DNA of 64,000 nt, taken from positions 105,132 through 169,131 of the forward strand of contig NZ_DASRBQ010000056.1 of NCBI RefSeq assembly GCF_035653575.1, given 5' to 3'. The position numbers and the translations under genes are program-made. The notes under the pieces are model-generated. The model saw only the letters and a program-made list of their open reading frames with translations. It was not told the DNA's origin and searched no databases. The stretch is from Actinocrinis sp035653575. GTDB taxonomy: Bacteria; Actinomycetota; Actinomycetes; Streptomycetales; Catenulisporaceae. This document shows positions 41,132 through 51,146 of the stretch, piece after piece. The first letter of the stretch is position 1. Each line of letters opens with the position of its first letter.

Positions 41132-42243
41132 CGGTAGACCTCGTCGTAGATCAGCTCAACGCGATCGGTGACCACGTCCCACGAGTACTCGCGGGCCGCG
41201 TCCGCGCACCGCCGGGCCAGTTCGGCGCGCAGCCCGGGATCGGCGGCCACCGCGTCGATCGCCGCCGCGAGCGCGCCGGGTTCCGCGGCGGCCAGCAGTC
41301 CGCGCCCCGCGATCAGCTCGATGTTGCCCGGCACCTCGGTCGCGATCACCGGCAGCCCCGCCGCCATCGCCTCGAGCGCGACCAACGGCATGCCTTCGCG
41401 GTCTGACGGCAGCGCGAACGCGTCGGCCTCGGCGTAAGCGCGCAGCAGGTCATCGCCGAAGAGCGGACCGGCGAATTCGGCCGGCAGCCCGCACTGCGCG
41501 GCGCGCTGTTCGAGCTGCGCACGCAGCGCACCGTCACCGACGACCCGCAGCTGCACCTTCTCCTTCACCAGGGTGAGCGCGTCGATCAGCCGGGCCACGT
41601 TCTTCTGCGCCTCCAGCCGGCCGACGAACAGCAGACGCAGCGGTCCGCAGTCCGTGGGCCGGCGCGGCGGGAGGAAGTACCGGCTGTCGACGCCGTTGGG
41701 CACGACGTGAATGCGGTCGGCTGGAACGCCGTAGGTTTCCTTGACGAACGTGGCCTGGGCCGAGGTGAGCGCGATGACCGCGGCCGCGCCGCGTATCGCC
41801 CGCGCGAAAACGTGCCGCTTGTAAAGGGGCAGCAGTCTCCCGAGCGGGCCCGAACTGCCGACGTCGAGATGGAAGTGCAGCACGTACTTCTGCCGTCGCA
41901 GCCGTGCGGCGATCATGACCTGCTCGGCGATCAGAGCCTGGGCGCAGTGCACGTGCCAAACCGCTGCGCCCTTCCTGCGCAGCAGCGCGAGAAAAAGACC
42001 CGGGGAGACCGGGGTGTGCGCCACTTCAACGGCGCGGAATCTGCGCACCCGCACCGGGCCGCGTTCGCGATCGGCGGAGGGCTGCGCGCGCGTCACCGTC
42101 GTGAGCACCTCGACTTCGCGGCGTTCGGCGAGCGTCTCGGCCAATGCCTGCGCGACCCGCTCAAGACCGCCGAGCGCGGGAGGGTAGTAAGGAGTGATCT
42201 GCACCACGCCCCGCCCGGTGCCCCGGGTCACTGCCTCAGTCAT
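41128..42243 (-). CDS. Glycosyltransferase family 4
   Basis: GT-B sugar transferase of 371 aa. GVVQITPYYPPALGGLERVAQALAETLAERREVEVLTTV, LRLLFVGRLEAQKNVARLIDAL and the EX7E motif REGMPLVALEAMAAGLPVIATEVPG are clear. I start at ATG 42243 (MTEAVTRGTGRG); an upstream open stretch has no support. Four-base overlap with the DUF2206-like gene. Confidence 0.88.
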   Translation of the reverse strand: MTEAVTRGTGRGVVQITPYYPPALGGLERVAQALAETLAERREVEVLTTVTRAQPSADRERGPVRVRRFRAVEVAHTPVSPGLFLALLRRKGAAVWHVHCAQALIAEQVMIAARLRRQKYVLHFHLDVGSSGPLGRLLPLYKRHVFARAIRGAAAVIALTSAQATFVKETYGVPADRIHVVPNGVDSRYFLPPRRPTDCGPLRLLFVGRLEAQKNVARLIDALTLVKEKVQLRVVGDGALRAQLEQRAAQCGLPAEFAGPLFGDDLLRAYAEADAFALPSDREGMPLVALEAMAAGLPVIATEVPGNIELIAGRGLLAAAEPGALAAAIDAVAADPGLRAELARRCADAAREYSWDVVTDRVELIYDEVYR

Positions 42244-42274
42244 CTGCCACCTCCCCACCGGCTCCGGTCCCCGC

Positions 42275-42925
42275 TCAGCGGGTGCTGCTCGCGTGCGCAC
42301 TCGGCAAGGCGCTCCCCGCGAAGCGGTAGTGCAGCGAGTACGGCGTGCCCTCCACCGCGGCCCACACCAGCTGCGCCTCCACCGGAATCGGCAACTGGTA
42401 GTTGGCCGTGCCCCTTCCGTCCCGGATCGGCAGCGTCACCGTGGTCGAGGCGTCGGCTTTTCCCGAGCCGTCGACTGTCCACACGTGGATCCGGTAGTTC
42501 GTGACGCTCGGGTCGTTCTGCACGATGACGCCGAGCGGCACGTTCAAGAACTGGCCTGAGATCCACGGGTTGCCATTAAGGTAAAACTGCGTGTTGGGCG
42601 AGCTGATCTCGGTGAACGACTGCCTCAGCACGGTATGCACTGGAGCGAGCCTGCTGATGCCGAGGAGGGCTGCGACGACGGCGAGGACCGCGGCCACCGC
42701 CGCGGTGGAACGGCCGCGACTGCGCAGGAACCACGGCGCCGGAGGCTCGCCGGCGGCGCCGGTCTCGACCTCTTCAGCGGTGGCGTCCGCTTCGGTTTCC
42801 GCTTCGTGCTCGGCTTCCGGCGTCCAGACCCCGGCCTCTTCCCGCGCCCGGACCGATGGCGGCTCCTCGTTCTCTGAGCGCGCCACGGCTTGCCGGCCGG
42901 AGGAGGGGCTGGTTCTGGACTCCAC
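42275..42925 (-). CDS. Membrane-anchored protein with extracytoplasmic beta domain
   Basis: 216 aa. Residues 1-65 are acidic and low-complexity (EAEHEAETEADATAEEVETG), one helix follows (STAAVAAVLAVVAALLGIS, about 73-91), then about 120 extracytoplasmic residues rich in beta strands (FTEISSPNTQFYLNG ... LPIRDGRGTANYQLPIPVEAQLVWAAVEG). The outer part faintly recalls the C-terminal domain of DUF1616 proteins, but this is weak. GTG start shared with the GT2 stop (TAGTG). It may help a partner enzyme in the glycan pathway. Confidence 0.7.
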   Translation of the reverse strand: MESRTSPSSGRQAVARSENEEPPSVRAREEAGVWTPEAEHEAETEADATAEEVETGAAGEPPAPWFLRSRGRSTAAVAAVLAVVAALLGISRLAPVHTVLRQSFTEISSPNTQFYLNGNPWISGQFLNVPLGVIVQNDPSVTNYRIHVWTVDGSGKADASTTVTLPIRDGRGTANYQLPIPVEAQLVWAAVEGTPYSLHYRFAGSALPSAHASSTR

Positions 42926-43674
42926 TACACCTTCATCGATTCCGCTAGCTCTTCACCCGTCGCCAGGCCCCGTACCGGCCTGCGGAAGCGGTGCGCGAAT
43001 AGGCCGGCCAGATTGGCCACACCGTCCACCACCGCGTTGAGCTTTACTTCGCCCCCGCGCATCCGGTACTCGATCGGCACCTCGAGGACGCGGTAGCCGG
43101 CGCGCGCCGCGTCGTTCTTTATCTCCTGGGAGAATGCCATACCCGGCGAACGCACGTCGAGCCCGCCCCAGACATAACGGCGGAACACCCACATTCCGGA
43201 CTGCGAGTCGCGGAATCCGTGCCCGAACAGCAGCCTGCTGACCGCGCTCAGGATGTGGTTGCCGACGAAATGAGAGTTCTTCATCGCCTCCCGGTTGGCC
43301 GGGTGCAGCCGATCGGTGGTGATGAATTCGACATCGCGCTCGACCAGGACGGTGAGCAGTTCGGGCAGCATGTCGAAGGGATAGGTGCAGTCGGCGTCAC
43401 CGGTGGCGATCACGTCGCCGGTGGCCGCTTGGAACCCGGCCCGGTAGGCGTTGCCGTAGCCGCGTTGCGGCTCGTGGACCACCTTGGCGCCGAGCGCGGC
43501 CGCTCGCTGCCCCGTGCCGTCGGTGGAACCGTTGTCCACGACCACGACCTCGGCGGCCCAGCCCGCCTGGTCCAAGCGCTCGAAGGGTATCGAGCCGAGC
43601 ACCGGTCCGATGTTGTCCGCCTCGTTGAGCGCGGGAATGACGATCGAAAGTGTCCCCACCGTGTTGCCATCCAT
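42925..43674 (-). CDS. Family 2 glycosyltransferase, polyprenyl-phosphate sugar synthase type
   Basis: 249-aa GT-A enzyme without membrane helices, like DPM1-type synthases. LSIVIPALNEADNIGPVLGSIP, VVVVDNGSTDGTG and the DXD-like TGDADCTYPFDML are the nucleotide-sugar and metal motifs; the C-terminal YRVLEVPIEYRMRGGEVKLN is characteristic. It probably charges a polyprenyl phosphate with a sugar for GT-C enzymes outside the membrane. ATG 43674 (MDGNTVGTLSIVIP) is the best start. First gene of the coupled operon; the 246 bp before it towards the kinase gene hold no recognised gene. Confidence 0.86.
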   Translation of the reverse strand: MDGNTVGTLSIVIPALNEADNIGPVLGSIPFERLDQAGWAAEVVVVDNGSTDGTGQRAAALGAKVVHEPQRGYGNAYRAGFQAATGDVIATGDADCTYPFDMLPELLTVLVERDVEFITTDRLHPANREAMKNSHFVGNHILSAVSRLLFGHGFRDSQSGMWVFRRYVWGGLDVRSPGMAFSQEIKNDAARAGYRVLEVPIEYRMRGGEVKLNAVVDGVANLAGLFAHRFRRPVRGLATGEELAESMKV

Positions 43675-43920
43675 CGATCGAGCAGGCGTGCGAAAGCGCG
43701 CTGCGATCCAGAACCGCCGTATGATCTGCTGTTGATGCGTACCGCGGCGAGACCCCGTCGGGTGCGCGAAGCCACCCGACCCCGCCGCGCGCTTCCCCGG
43801 GATCGCCCCGATTCCGGTGCCGACAACGGCGTCGACGGAAGTCACCTTATCGCATCACACCGGCGCGAAGATCATCAACGTCCTGCTGTAGCAGACTCGT
43901 TACTCGGAAGCCCTTCTCGT

Positions 43921-45792
43921 TTACTTCGCGGCCTGATCGACCTGTCCGGGAGTCATCGCCCGGTTCCAGATCCACATGTCCGCCAGATTGCCGGCGTACC
44001 AGTTGGTGGTCACGCCCTGTTCAAGTCCGCTGCCGAAGCTCAGCGGCCCGGTCGGCATCCAGGTCGCGTCGAAAGGCTTCGTCCCCTGGAGCGCGCCGTC
44101 CAGATAGAACGAGATGGAGTGCTTCTGAGCGTCGTAGGACGCGATGACCCGGTGCCAGTTGGCCGCGGTGGTCTCGGCGATGGCCTCCACCTTCGTCGTG
44201 GCGGCGCCGATCGTATCAGCGCGCTGCATCTCGAAGGCCAGCCGCTTCGTGCCGGGATCGAACTCGACGCAGGCGGCGCAGCCCTCGGTGCCGCGCTGCT
44301 CCACCACGGTCTCGCGGCCCGACGGCGTGCTGGTCGTGCCCTGCAGGTGCATCCAGAACGCGATCGTGAAGCTCTGCGAGGTGTTGATCACCGGGCCGTC
44401 GACGACGATCTGGGTCTCGGCCTTGCCGTTGAACACCGCGTCGCCGCTCTTGGTGTCGTTGAGCAGCACGCCGTTGTTCGTCGCGCTGGTCGTTCCGGCG
44501 TCCTCCTGGAGCCAGCCGCAGCACAGCTTCCAGTGATGGGTCACCGGCTGTGGCGCCACCGGAACCACCGCGCTCGCGGTGGCGCTCGCGCTGCTCGCGG
44601 CCACCGGCTTGTTGCCGCCGCCACCGCCGGTCAGCGCCCAGGCTCCGACCCCTATCCCGGCGAGGGCCACCGCACACACCGCCGCGATCACGATAAGGCG
44701 CTTTCGCGGCCGGCGCTCTTCCTGGGGCGGTGCGTAGGTGAAGGGCGGCGGCGTCGAGTAGCCGGGCTGGGCCGAGTAATCGATCGGCGGCGCCGGGGCG
44801 TCACCGTGCCATGAGCCTGATGCATCCGGTGCCGGATACTCCCCAAACGGCGGCGGTACCGAGCTGTACAGCGGCGAACTCTCATACGAGGGTGCCGGGA
44901 CCGGCACAGCCTCCGGCGCGGCCTGCTGATCCGGTACCGCGACAGGCTCCTGCGGCAGCTGGAGCGGCGCCTCACTGCGCGCGAACATCGCCAACTGCCC
45001 GGCCACGAACTGCATACTCGGGCGCTGCGCCGGATCCTTGGCGAGCATCGCCTCGAACAGACCCCACATGGTCGGCGGGATCGCGGGATGCGGAGGCGGC
45101 GCCTCGTGCAGGTGCTTGTAGAGGATTTGCGCGTAGTGCTCCCCGTCGAAGGGCAGCACGCCGGTGAGCAACTGGTAAAGGCAGATCGCCAGCGAGTAGA
45201 CATCGGCTGCCGGGCTGACGGCGCCGCCGGTCAGCAGTTCGGGCGCCAGGTAGTGCGGGGTGCCGATGACCGAGTTCGACGCGGTCAGCCTGGGATTCCC
45301 GGCGATCCAGGCGATGCCGAAGTCGACCAGCTTGGCCCGGGAGGTGGCGCTCTCCATCAGGATGTTCGCCGGCTTGAGGTCCCGGTGCACGATTCCCGCG
45401 GCGTGCACGGCGATCAGCGCCTGCGAGACCTCGTCGCCGAGCCGGGCCGCGTGGTACAGCGACAGCGGCCCGTCCCGCTCGAGCAGCCGCGCGCAGTCGA
45501 TCCCCTCGACCAGCTCCATCACGAGACCGACGCGCTCGTTCTCGATCACCACGTCCCTGATCTCGACCAGGTGCGCGTGACGGACGCTCAGCAGTGCACT
45601 TCGCTCGCGCAGGAACCGCCCCACCAGATCAGAGCTCTGACCCATGGTGTCGGACAGGATCTTCACGGCGACCGCCTCGCCGGTCTCCGTGTTGTGCGCG
45701 GACCAGACCGTCCCCATCGAGCCGCCGCCGAGCCGCTGGTCGAGCACGTACAAACTACCCAGCCGGGATCCCGCGCCGACCTCGCCGCTCAC
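43921..45792 (-). CDS. Ser/Thr protein kinase with extracellular LamG-like domain
   Basis: 623-aa receptor kinase. The cytoplasmic kinase (residues 15-275) has the glycine loop GGGSMGTVW, the lysine in AVAVKIL (K44), HRDLKPANIL (D138), VDFG (D157) and YLAPELL, so it should be active. A Pro-rich linker (about 285-360), one helix (LIVIAAVCAVALAGIGVGAWAL) and an outer domain follow. The latter reads as a concanavalin/LamG-like jelly roll (SQSFTIAFWMHLQG, WHRVIASYDAQKHSISFYLDG, LADMWIWNRAMTPGQV). I start at GTG 45792 because GGGGAGGGG lies just upstream. It may sense cell-surface glycan. Confidence 0.88.
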   Translation of the reverse strand: MSGEVGAGSRLGSLYVLDQRLGGGSMGTVWSAHNTETGEAVAVKILSDTMGQSSDLVGRFLRERSALLSVRHAHLVEIRDVVIENERVGLVMELVEGIDCARLLERDGPLSLYHAARLGDEVSQALIAVHAAGIVHRDLKPANILMESATSRAKLVDFGIAWIAGNPRLTASNSVIGTPHYLAPELLTGGAVSPAADVYSLAICLYQLLTGVLPFDGEHYAQILYKHLHEAPPPHPAIPPTMWGLFEAMLAKDPAQRPSMQFVAGQLAMFARSEAPLQLPQEPVAVPDQQAAPEAVPVPAPSYESSPLYSSVPPPFGEYPAPDASGSWHGDAPAPPIDYSAQPGYSTPPPFTYAPPQEERRPRKRLIVIAAVCAVALAGIGVGAWALTGGGGGNKPVAASSASATASAVVPVAPQPVTHHWKLCCGWLQEDAGTTSATNNGVLLNDTKSGDAVFNGKAETQIVVDGPVINTSQSFTIAFWMHLQGTTSTPSGRETVVEQRGTEGCAACVEFDPGTKRLAFEMQRADTIGAATTKVEAIAETTAANWHRVIASYDAQKHSISFYLDGALQGTKPFDATWMPTGPLSFGSGLEQGVTTNWYAGNLADMWIWNRAMTPGQVDQAAK

Positions 45793-45880
45793 TTTTCCCC
45801 TCCCCCATATCACAAACCGGCCGCCACTGGGCGTAGCGTACCGTACCCCGACCTGCCTGTAGGCGGCCCGGTACCGCCTT

Positions 45881-45908
45881 GTGATCTCGACGCCGCAGCC
45901 GTGATCTC
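45881..45908. repeat. Direct repeat GTGATCTC, possible operator
   Basis: GTGATCTC occurs at 45881-45888 and 45901-45908, spaced 20 bp, about two helical turns, in the divergent gap between the kinase gene and the second hydrolase gene. A TAGGCT -10-like hexamer lies 7 bases before the hydrolase ATG, which would give a leaderless mRNA. Confidence 0.4.
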
Positions 45909-45927
45909 ACCCGTTAGGCTGGCCCTC

Positions 45928-47052
45928 ATGTCCCTGTCCGCCAGACGGCTGGCTCCGTGGTTGGTCGCCGCCTTCATCATCGCGGTCGGCTCGGTGGCGA
46001 TGGCGGTCTCGGCCCTGCCAGACAGGCCGCAGCCGCAGGCCGTGCACATCGTGCAGTCGACGGACAGCGGTTTCGTGTTCGGGGTCGACTACGCGGACGC
46101 GCTGCCGGACGAGTCGGAGTCCGCGATCGGCAGCGGCCTGGACGACGCGGGCGCGGTCGGAGCCGGCTGGATCAGGGTCGATCTGGCTTGGTACCGGATC
46201 CAGCCGAGCCCCACCCAGTGGGACTGGCGCTCCTTCGACCGCACGGTCAGCTACGCGAAAGCCAGGGGGCTGAAAGTCCTGGCGATCCTGGACCAGCCGC
46301 CGGCTTGGGCCCGCGTCCACGGCTGCGCCAAGCAGATCTGGTGCCCGCCCGCGGACGACACTCAGTTCGCCGCCTTCGCCGCCCAGGCCGCACAGCGGTA
46401 CTCCGCGGACGTGGTGGGCGCCTGGGAGGTCTGGAACGAGGAGAATCTGGGCTCGTACTGGTCCGGTGGTCCCGATCCGGAGGGTTACGGCGCGCTGCTC
46501 AAGGCCACCTCCATCGCGATGCGCGCGGTGCAGCCCAGGGTGCGCATCGTGGTCGGCGGTTTGGCCGTGGCCGATTCCGGCGGCAAGGACCTCTCCGCTC
46601 GGGACTTCCTGCTGGACCTCGCGCGCTCGAACTTCCTGCCTTACGCGAGCGCCGTCGGGTATCACCCGTACAGCTTCCCCGCCGCGCCCGCGGCCGCGAG
46701 GGCGTTCGGCGACATCAGCACCGGGCCGGACAGCCTGGCGTCGATACTCGATCAGTATCAGCAGCCGTCGATGCCGATCTGGCTGACCGAGGCGGGAGCC
46801 CCCGTCTCGGATGCCGCGAGCGACCCGGACGCAGCGATGCCGGCGACGCGGAGCCAGGAGTCGCAGCAGGCTGTCTATGCGACCGAACTGGTCACCGCGG
46901 CCACCCGGAACTCACACGTCAGAGCATTGTTCTGGTTCTCCGACATCGATCTGCCGGACCAGCGGCTGTACTTCGGGCTGCGTCGCGCGGACGGCACCGC
47001 GCGGCCGTCGCTCGCCGCGTTCCGGGACGCGATCAAGGCGTACGTGGGCTGA
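45928..47052 (+). CDS. Secreted GH39/GH5-like glycoside hydrolase (paralogue)
   Basis: 374-aa exported clan GH-A hydrolase, similar over its whole catalytic part to the one at 32062. The signal or anchor segment is WLVAAFIIAVGSVAMAVSAL (residues 11-30). The acid/base Glu is in AWEVWNEEN (E171) and the likely nucleophile in IWLTEAG (E288). The Cys pair C133/C139 matches the paralogue. The ending LYFGLRRADGTARPSLAAFRDAIKAYVG is also shared in pattern. It sits at the tuf side of the island and is divergent from the kinase gene. Confidence 0.82.
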   Translation: MSLSARRLAPWLVAAFIIAVGSVAMAVSALPDRPQPQAVHIVQSTDSGFVFGVDYADALPDESESAIGSGLDDAGAVGAGWIRVDLAWYRIQPSPTQWDWRSFDRTVSYAKARGLKVLAILDQPPAWARVHGCAKQIWCPPADDTQFAAFAAQAAQRYSADVVGAWEVWNEENLGSYWSGGPDPEGYGALLKATSIAMRAVQPRVRIVVGGLAVADSGGKDLSARDFLLDLARSNFLPYASAVGYHPYSFPAAPAAARAFGDISTGPDSLASILDQYQQPSMPIWLTEAGAPVSDAASDPDAAMPATRSQESQQAVYATELVTAATRNSHVRALFWFSDIDLPDQRLYFGLRRADGTARPSLAAFRDAIKAYVG

Positions 47053-47080
47053 CGAAGCCATAGCAGAGCGCAGACACGAA

Positions 47081-47112
47081 GCGGCCCGGGACTCTTTCGA
47101 GTCCCGGGCCGC
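47081..47112. terminator. Bidirectional terminator between hydrolase and tuf
   Basis: A perfect 14-bp stem (GCGGCCCGGGACTC at 47081-47094 with its complement at 47099-47112) and a 4-nt loop lie between the two converging genes. T-tracts are weak on both sides, as is common in Actinobacteria. Confidence 0.8.
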
Positions 47113-47150
47113 CGCGCTTATCGCTCGGAGGTTACTCCCGGATCGCCGAG

Positions 47151-47198
47151 ACTACTTGACGATCTTCGTGACCCGGCCGGCGCCGACGGTGCGACCGC
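47151..47198 (-). pseudogene. Vestigial second copy of the tuf 3' end
   Basis: These 48 bp repeat positions 47242-47289, the last codons and stop of tuf (RTVGAGRVTKIVK), with one mismatch. They lie 43 bp beyond the intact tuf stop and before the terminator. The copy keeps the reading frame and stop but has no gene body. Confidence 0.9.
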
Positions 47199-47242
47199 AC
47201 TGTGCTGTCTGGAGGGCGGCCCGCCCCGTCGGCGCTTGCGTA

Positions 47243-48436
<1,194 letters not shown>

Positions 48437-48463
48437 GATGTCCTCCTGTGGACGGTTGCGGTG

Positions 48464-48489
48464 CCGGATCGCTCAGGCTGAGCGACCGG
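48464..48489 (-). other. Hairpin between fusA and tuf
   Basis: An 11-bp stem with one bulged base (48464-48475 with 48479-48489) and a 3-nt loop. It may adjust tuf expression relative to fusA or mark a processing site. Confidence 0.5.
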
Positions 48490-48515
48490 CGGCTTAACGG
48501 TGGTATCGGCTTGGG

Positions 48516-50624
48516 CTACTCGCCGCGCGCCTTCTTCACGATCTCCTCCGCGATGTTCCTGGGAACCTCGGCGTAGGAGTCGAACTGCATGCTGTAGGAG
48601 GCCCGGCCCGAGGTCTTCGACCGCAGGTCGCCGACGTAGCCGAACATCTCCGACAGCGGCACCAGGGCCTTGACGACCCGGGAGCCGAACCGCTCCTCCA
48701 TGGCCTGGATCTGGCCACGGCGGGAGTTCAGGTCGCCGATCACGTCGCCGAGGTAGTCCTCCGGCGTGGTGACCTCGACCGACATCATCGGCTCGAGGAT
48801 CGCGGGGCTGGCCTGGCGGGCAGCCTCCTTGAACGCCATCGAACCGGCGATCTTGAACGCGAGCTCGGAGGAGTCGACCTCGTGGTACGCGCCGTCCTGC
48901 AGGGTGACCTTGACGCCGACCAGCGGGTAGCCCGCGAGCACGCCGAACTCCATGGCCTCCTGGCAGCCCGCGTCCACGGACGGGATGTACTCCCGCGGGA
49001 TGCGACCGCCGGTGACCGCGTTGACGAACTCGTAGCCCTCGCCGCTCTCGATCGGCTCGACGCCGATGATCACGCGGGCGTACTGGCCGGAGCCGCCGGT
49101 CTGCTTCTTGTGCGTGTACTCGACCTTCGGCACGGCCTTGCGGATGGTCTCCCGGTAGGCGACCTGCGGCTTGCCGACGTTGGCCTCGACCTTGAACTCG
49201 CGGCGCATGCGGTCCACCAGGATCTCCAGGTGGAGCTCGCCCATGCCGGCGATGATGGTCTGGCCGGTCTCCTCGTCCGTGCGCACCTGGAAGGAGGGGT
49301 CCTCCTCCGCGAGGCGCTGGATCGCGGTGCCCAGCTTCTCCTGGTCGCTCTTGGTCTTCGGCTCGATGGCGACCGAGATGACCGGGGCCGGGAAGTTCAT
49401 CGACTCGAGCACCACCGGGTGCGCCGGGTCGCTGAGCGTCTCGCCGGTCGTGGTGTCCTTAAGGCCCATGACCGCGACGATGTCGCCCGCGCCGACCGAG
49501 GGGATCTCCTCGCGCTTGTTGGCGTGCATCCGGTAGATCTTGCCGATGCGCTCCTTGCGGCCCTTGACCGAGTTGAGCACCGAGGCGCCCGACTCGAGCC
49601 GGCCGGAGTACACCCGGACGAAGGTGAGCTTGCCCAGGTGCTGGTCGGTCATGATCTTGAACGCCAGCGCCGAGAGCGGCTCGGCGTCCGAGGGCTTGCG
49701 CTGAATGACGGTCTCCTCGTCATTCACCGCGTGGCCCTCGATCGCCTCGACGTCCAGCGGGGACGGCAGGTAGCGCACGATCGCGTCGAGCAGCGGCTGC
49801 ACGCCCTTGTTCTTGAACGCGGTGCCGCAGAAGACCGGGGTCAGCGACGAGGCCAGGGTGGCCCGCCGGATGCCCGCGTAGAGCTGCTCCACGGTGGGCT
49901 CCTTGCCCTCCAGGTACAGCTCCATCAGCTCCTCGTCGGCCTCCGCGGAGGTCTCGACGAGCCGGTCGCGCCACTCGGCGGCCGCCTCGGTGTGCGTGGC
50001 CGGGATGTCGACGACGTCGTACATCTCGCCCAGCTTCGCCTCGGCGTTCCAGACCAGGGCCTTCATCGTCACCAGGTCGATGACGCCCTTGAAGTCCGCC
50101 TCGGCGCCGATCGGCAGCTGCATGACCAGCGGCACGGCGTTGAGCCGCGAGACGATCATGTCGACGCAGCGGTGGAACTCCGCGCCGGTGCGGTCCAGCT
50201 TGTTGACGAAGCAGATGCGGGGCACGCCGTACCGGTTGGCCTGGTTCCAGACCGTCTCGGACTGCGGCTCCACGCCGGCCACGCCGTCGAAGACCGCGAC
50301 CGCGCCGTCGAGGACGCGCAGCGAGCGCTCGACCTCGATGGTGAAGTCCACGTGGCCGGGGGTGTCGATGATGTTGATGGTGTGGTCGACCTCGTCGGTC
50401 TTCCAGTGGCAGGTGACGGCGGCGGAGGTGATGGTGATCCCCCGCTCCTGCTCCTGCTCCATCCAGTCGGTGGTGGCGGCGCCGTCGTGGACCTCACCGA
50501 TCTTGTAGCTCATCCCGGTGTAGTACAGGATGCGCTCGGTCGTCGTGGTCTTACCGGCGTCGATATGCGCCATGATGCCGATGTTGCGGACCTTGGCGAG
50601 GTCGAGCGCGGCGTTCGTGGCCAT
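48516..50624 (-). CDS. fusA: Elongation factor G
   Basis: Translocation GTPase, 702 aa. G1 is GIMAHIDAGKTTTTERILYYTG, G2 is the EQERGITITSAA region, G3 is DTPGHVDFTIEVERSLRVLDGAV, G4 is NKLDRTGAEF. Domain IV and V motifs (KKQTGGSGQYARVIIGVEPIE; GEVHDG near the start) fit the canonical form. 51 bp after rpsG. Confidence 0.98.
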   Translation of the reverse strand: MATNAALDLAKVRNIGIMAHIDAGKTTTTERILYYTGMSYKIGEVHDGAATTDWMEQEQERGITITSAAVTCHWKTDEVDHTINIIDTPGHVDFTIEVERSLRVLDGAVAVFDGVAGVEPQSETVWNQANRYGVPRICFVNKLDRTGAEFHRCVDMIVSRLNAVPLVMQLPIGAEADFKGVIDLVTMKALVWNAEAKLGEMYDVVDIPATHTEAAAEWRDRLVETSAEADEELMELYLEGKEPTVEQLYAGIRRATLASSLTPVFCGTAFKNKGVQPLLDAIVRYLPSPLDVEAIEGHAVNDEETVIQRKPSDAEPLSALAFKIMTDQHLGKLTFVRVYSGRLESGASVLNSVKGRKERIGKIYRMHANKREEIPSVGAGDIVAVMGLKDTTTGETLSDPAHPVVLESMNFPAPVISVAIEPKTKSDQEKLGTAIQRLAEEDPSFQVRTDEETGQTIIAGMGELHLEILVDRMRREFKVEANVGKPQVAYRETIRKAVPKVEYTHKKQTGGSGQYARVIIGVEPIESGEGYEFVNAVTGGRIPREYIPSVDAGCQEAMEFGVLAGYPLVGVKVTLQDGAYHEVDSSELAFKIAGSMAFKEAARQASPAILEPMMSVEVTTPEDYLGDVIGDLNSRRGQIQAMEERFGSRVVKALVPLSEMFGYVGDLRSKTSGRASYSMQFDSYAEVPRNIAEEIVKKARGE

Positions 50625-50675
50625 GGTGGCTCTGCTACTTTCGCGAGTCGGTAAAGGGTTGCTGCCGGTCCCGGA

Positions 50676-51146
50676 CTACCAGCGGTAGTGGGCAAAGGCC
50701 TTGTTGGCCTCGGCCATCTTGTGGGTGTCCTCGCGTCGCTTGACGGAGGCGCCCAGACCGTTGGAGGCGTCCAGCAGCTCGTTCATCAGGCGCTCGGTCA
50801 TCGTCTTCTCGCGCCGGGCGCGGGAGTAGGTGACCAGCCAGCGCAGCGCCAGCGTGTTCGAACGGCCCGCACGCACCTCGACCGGGACCTGGTAGGTCGC
50901 GCCGCCGACCCGGCGGGACTTGACCTCGATCGCCGGCTTGACGTTCTCCAGCGCGCGCTTGAGCGTGATGACCGGGTCGGTGCCGGTCTTCTCACGGCAC
51001 CCCTCCAGGGCGCCGTAGACGATACGCTCGGCGGTGGAGCGCTTGCCGTCCAGCAGGACCTTGTTCACCAGCGAGGTGACCAGCGGGGAGTTGTAGACCG
51101 GGTCGACGACGACCGGGTGCTTCGGCGCGGGGCCCTTGCGCGGCAT
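50676..51146 (-). CDS. rpsG: 30S ribosomal protein S7
   Basis: Organises the 30S head at the E site, 156 aa. MPRKGPAPKHPVVVDPVYNSPLVTSLVNKVLLDGKRSTAERIVYGALEG and the end KRREDTHKMAEANKAFAHYRW are conserved. The ATG overlaps the rpsL stop (TAATG). Confidence 0.97.
   Translation of the reverse strand: MPRKGPAPKHPVVVDPVYNSPLVTSLVNKVLLDGKRSTAERIVYGALEGCREKTGTDPVITLKRALENVKPAIEVKSRRVGGATYQVPVEVRAGRSNTLALRWLVTYSRARREKTMTERLMNELLDASNGLGASVKRREDTHKMAEANKAFAHYRW

Noticed and set aside
32062..47052. The island as a prophage or integrative element
   Set aside because: No integrase, transposase, phage or conjugation gene is present. Only the tuf 3' duplication hints at an integration event.
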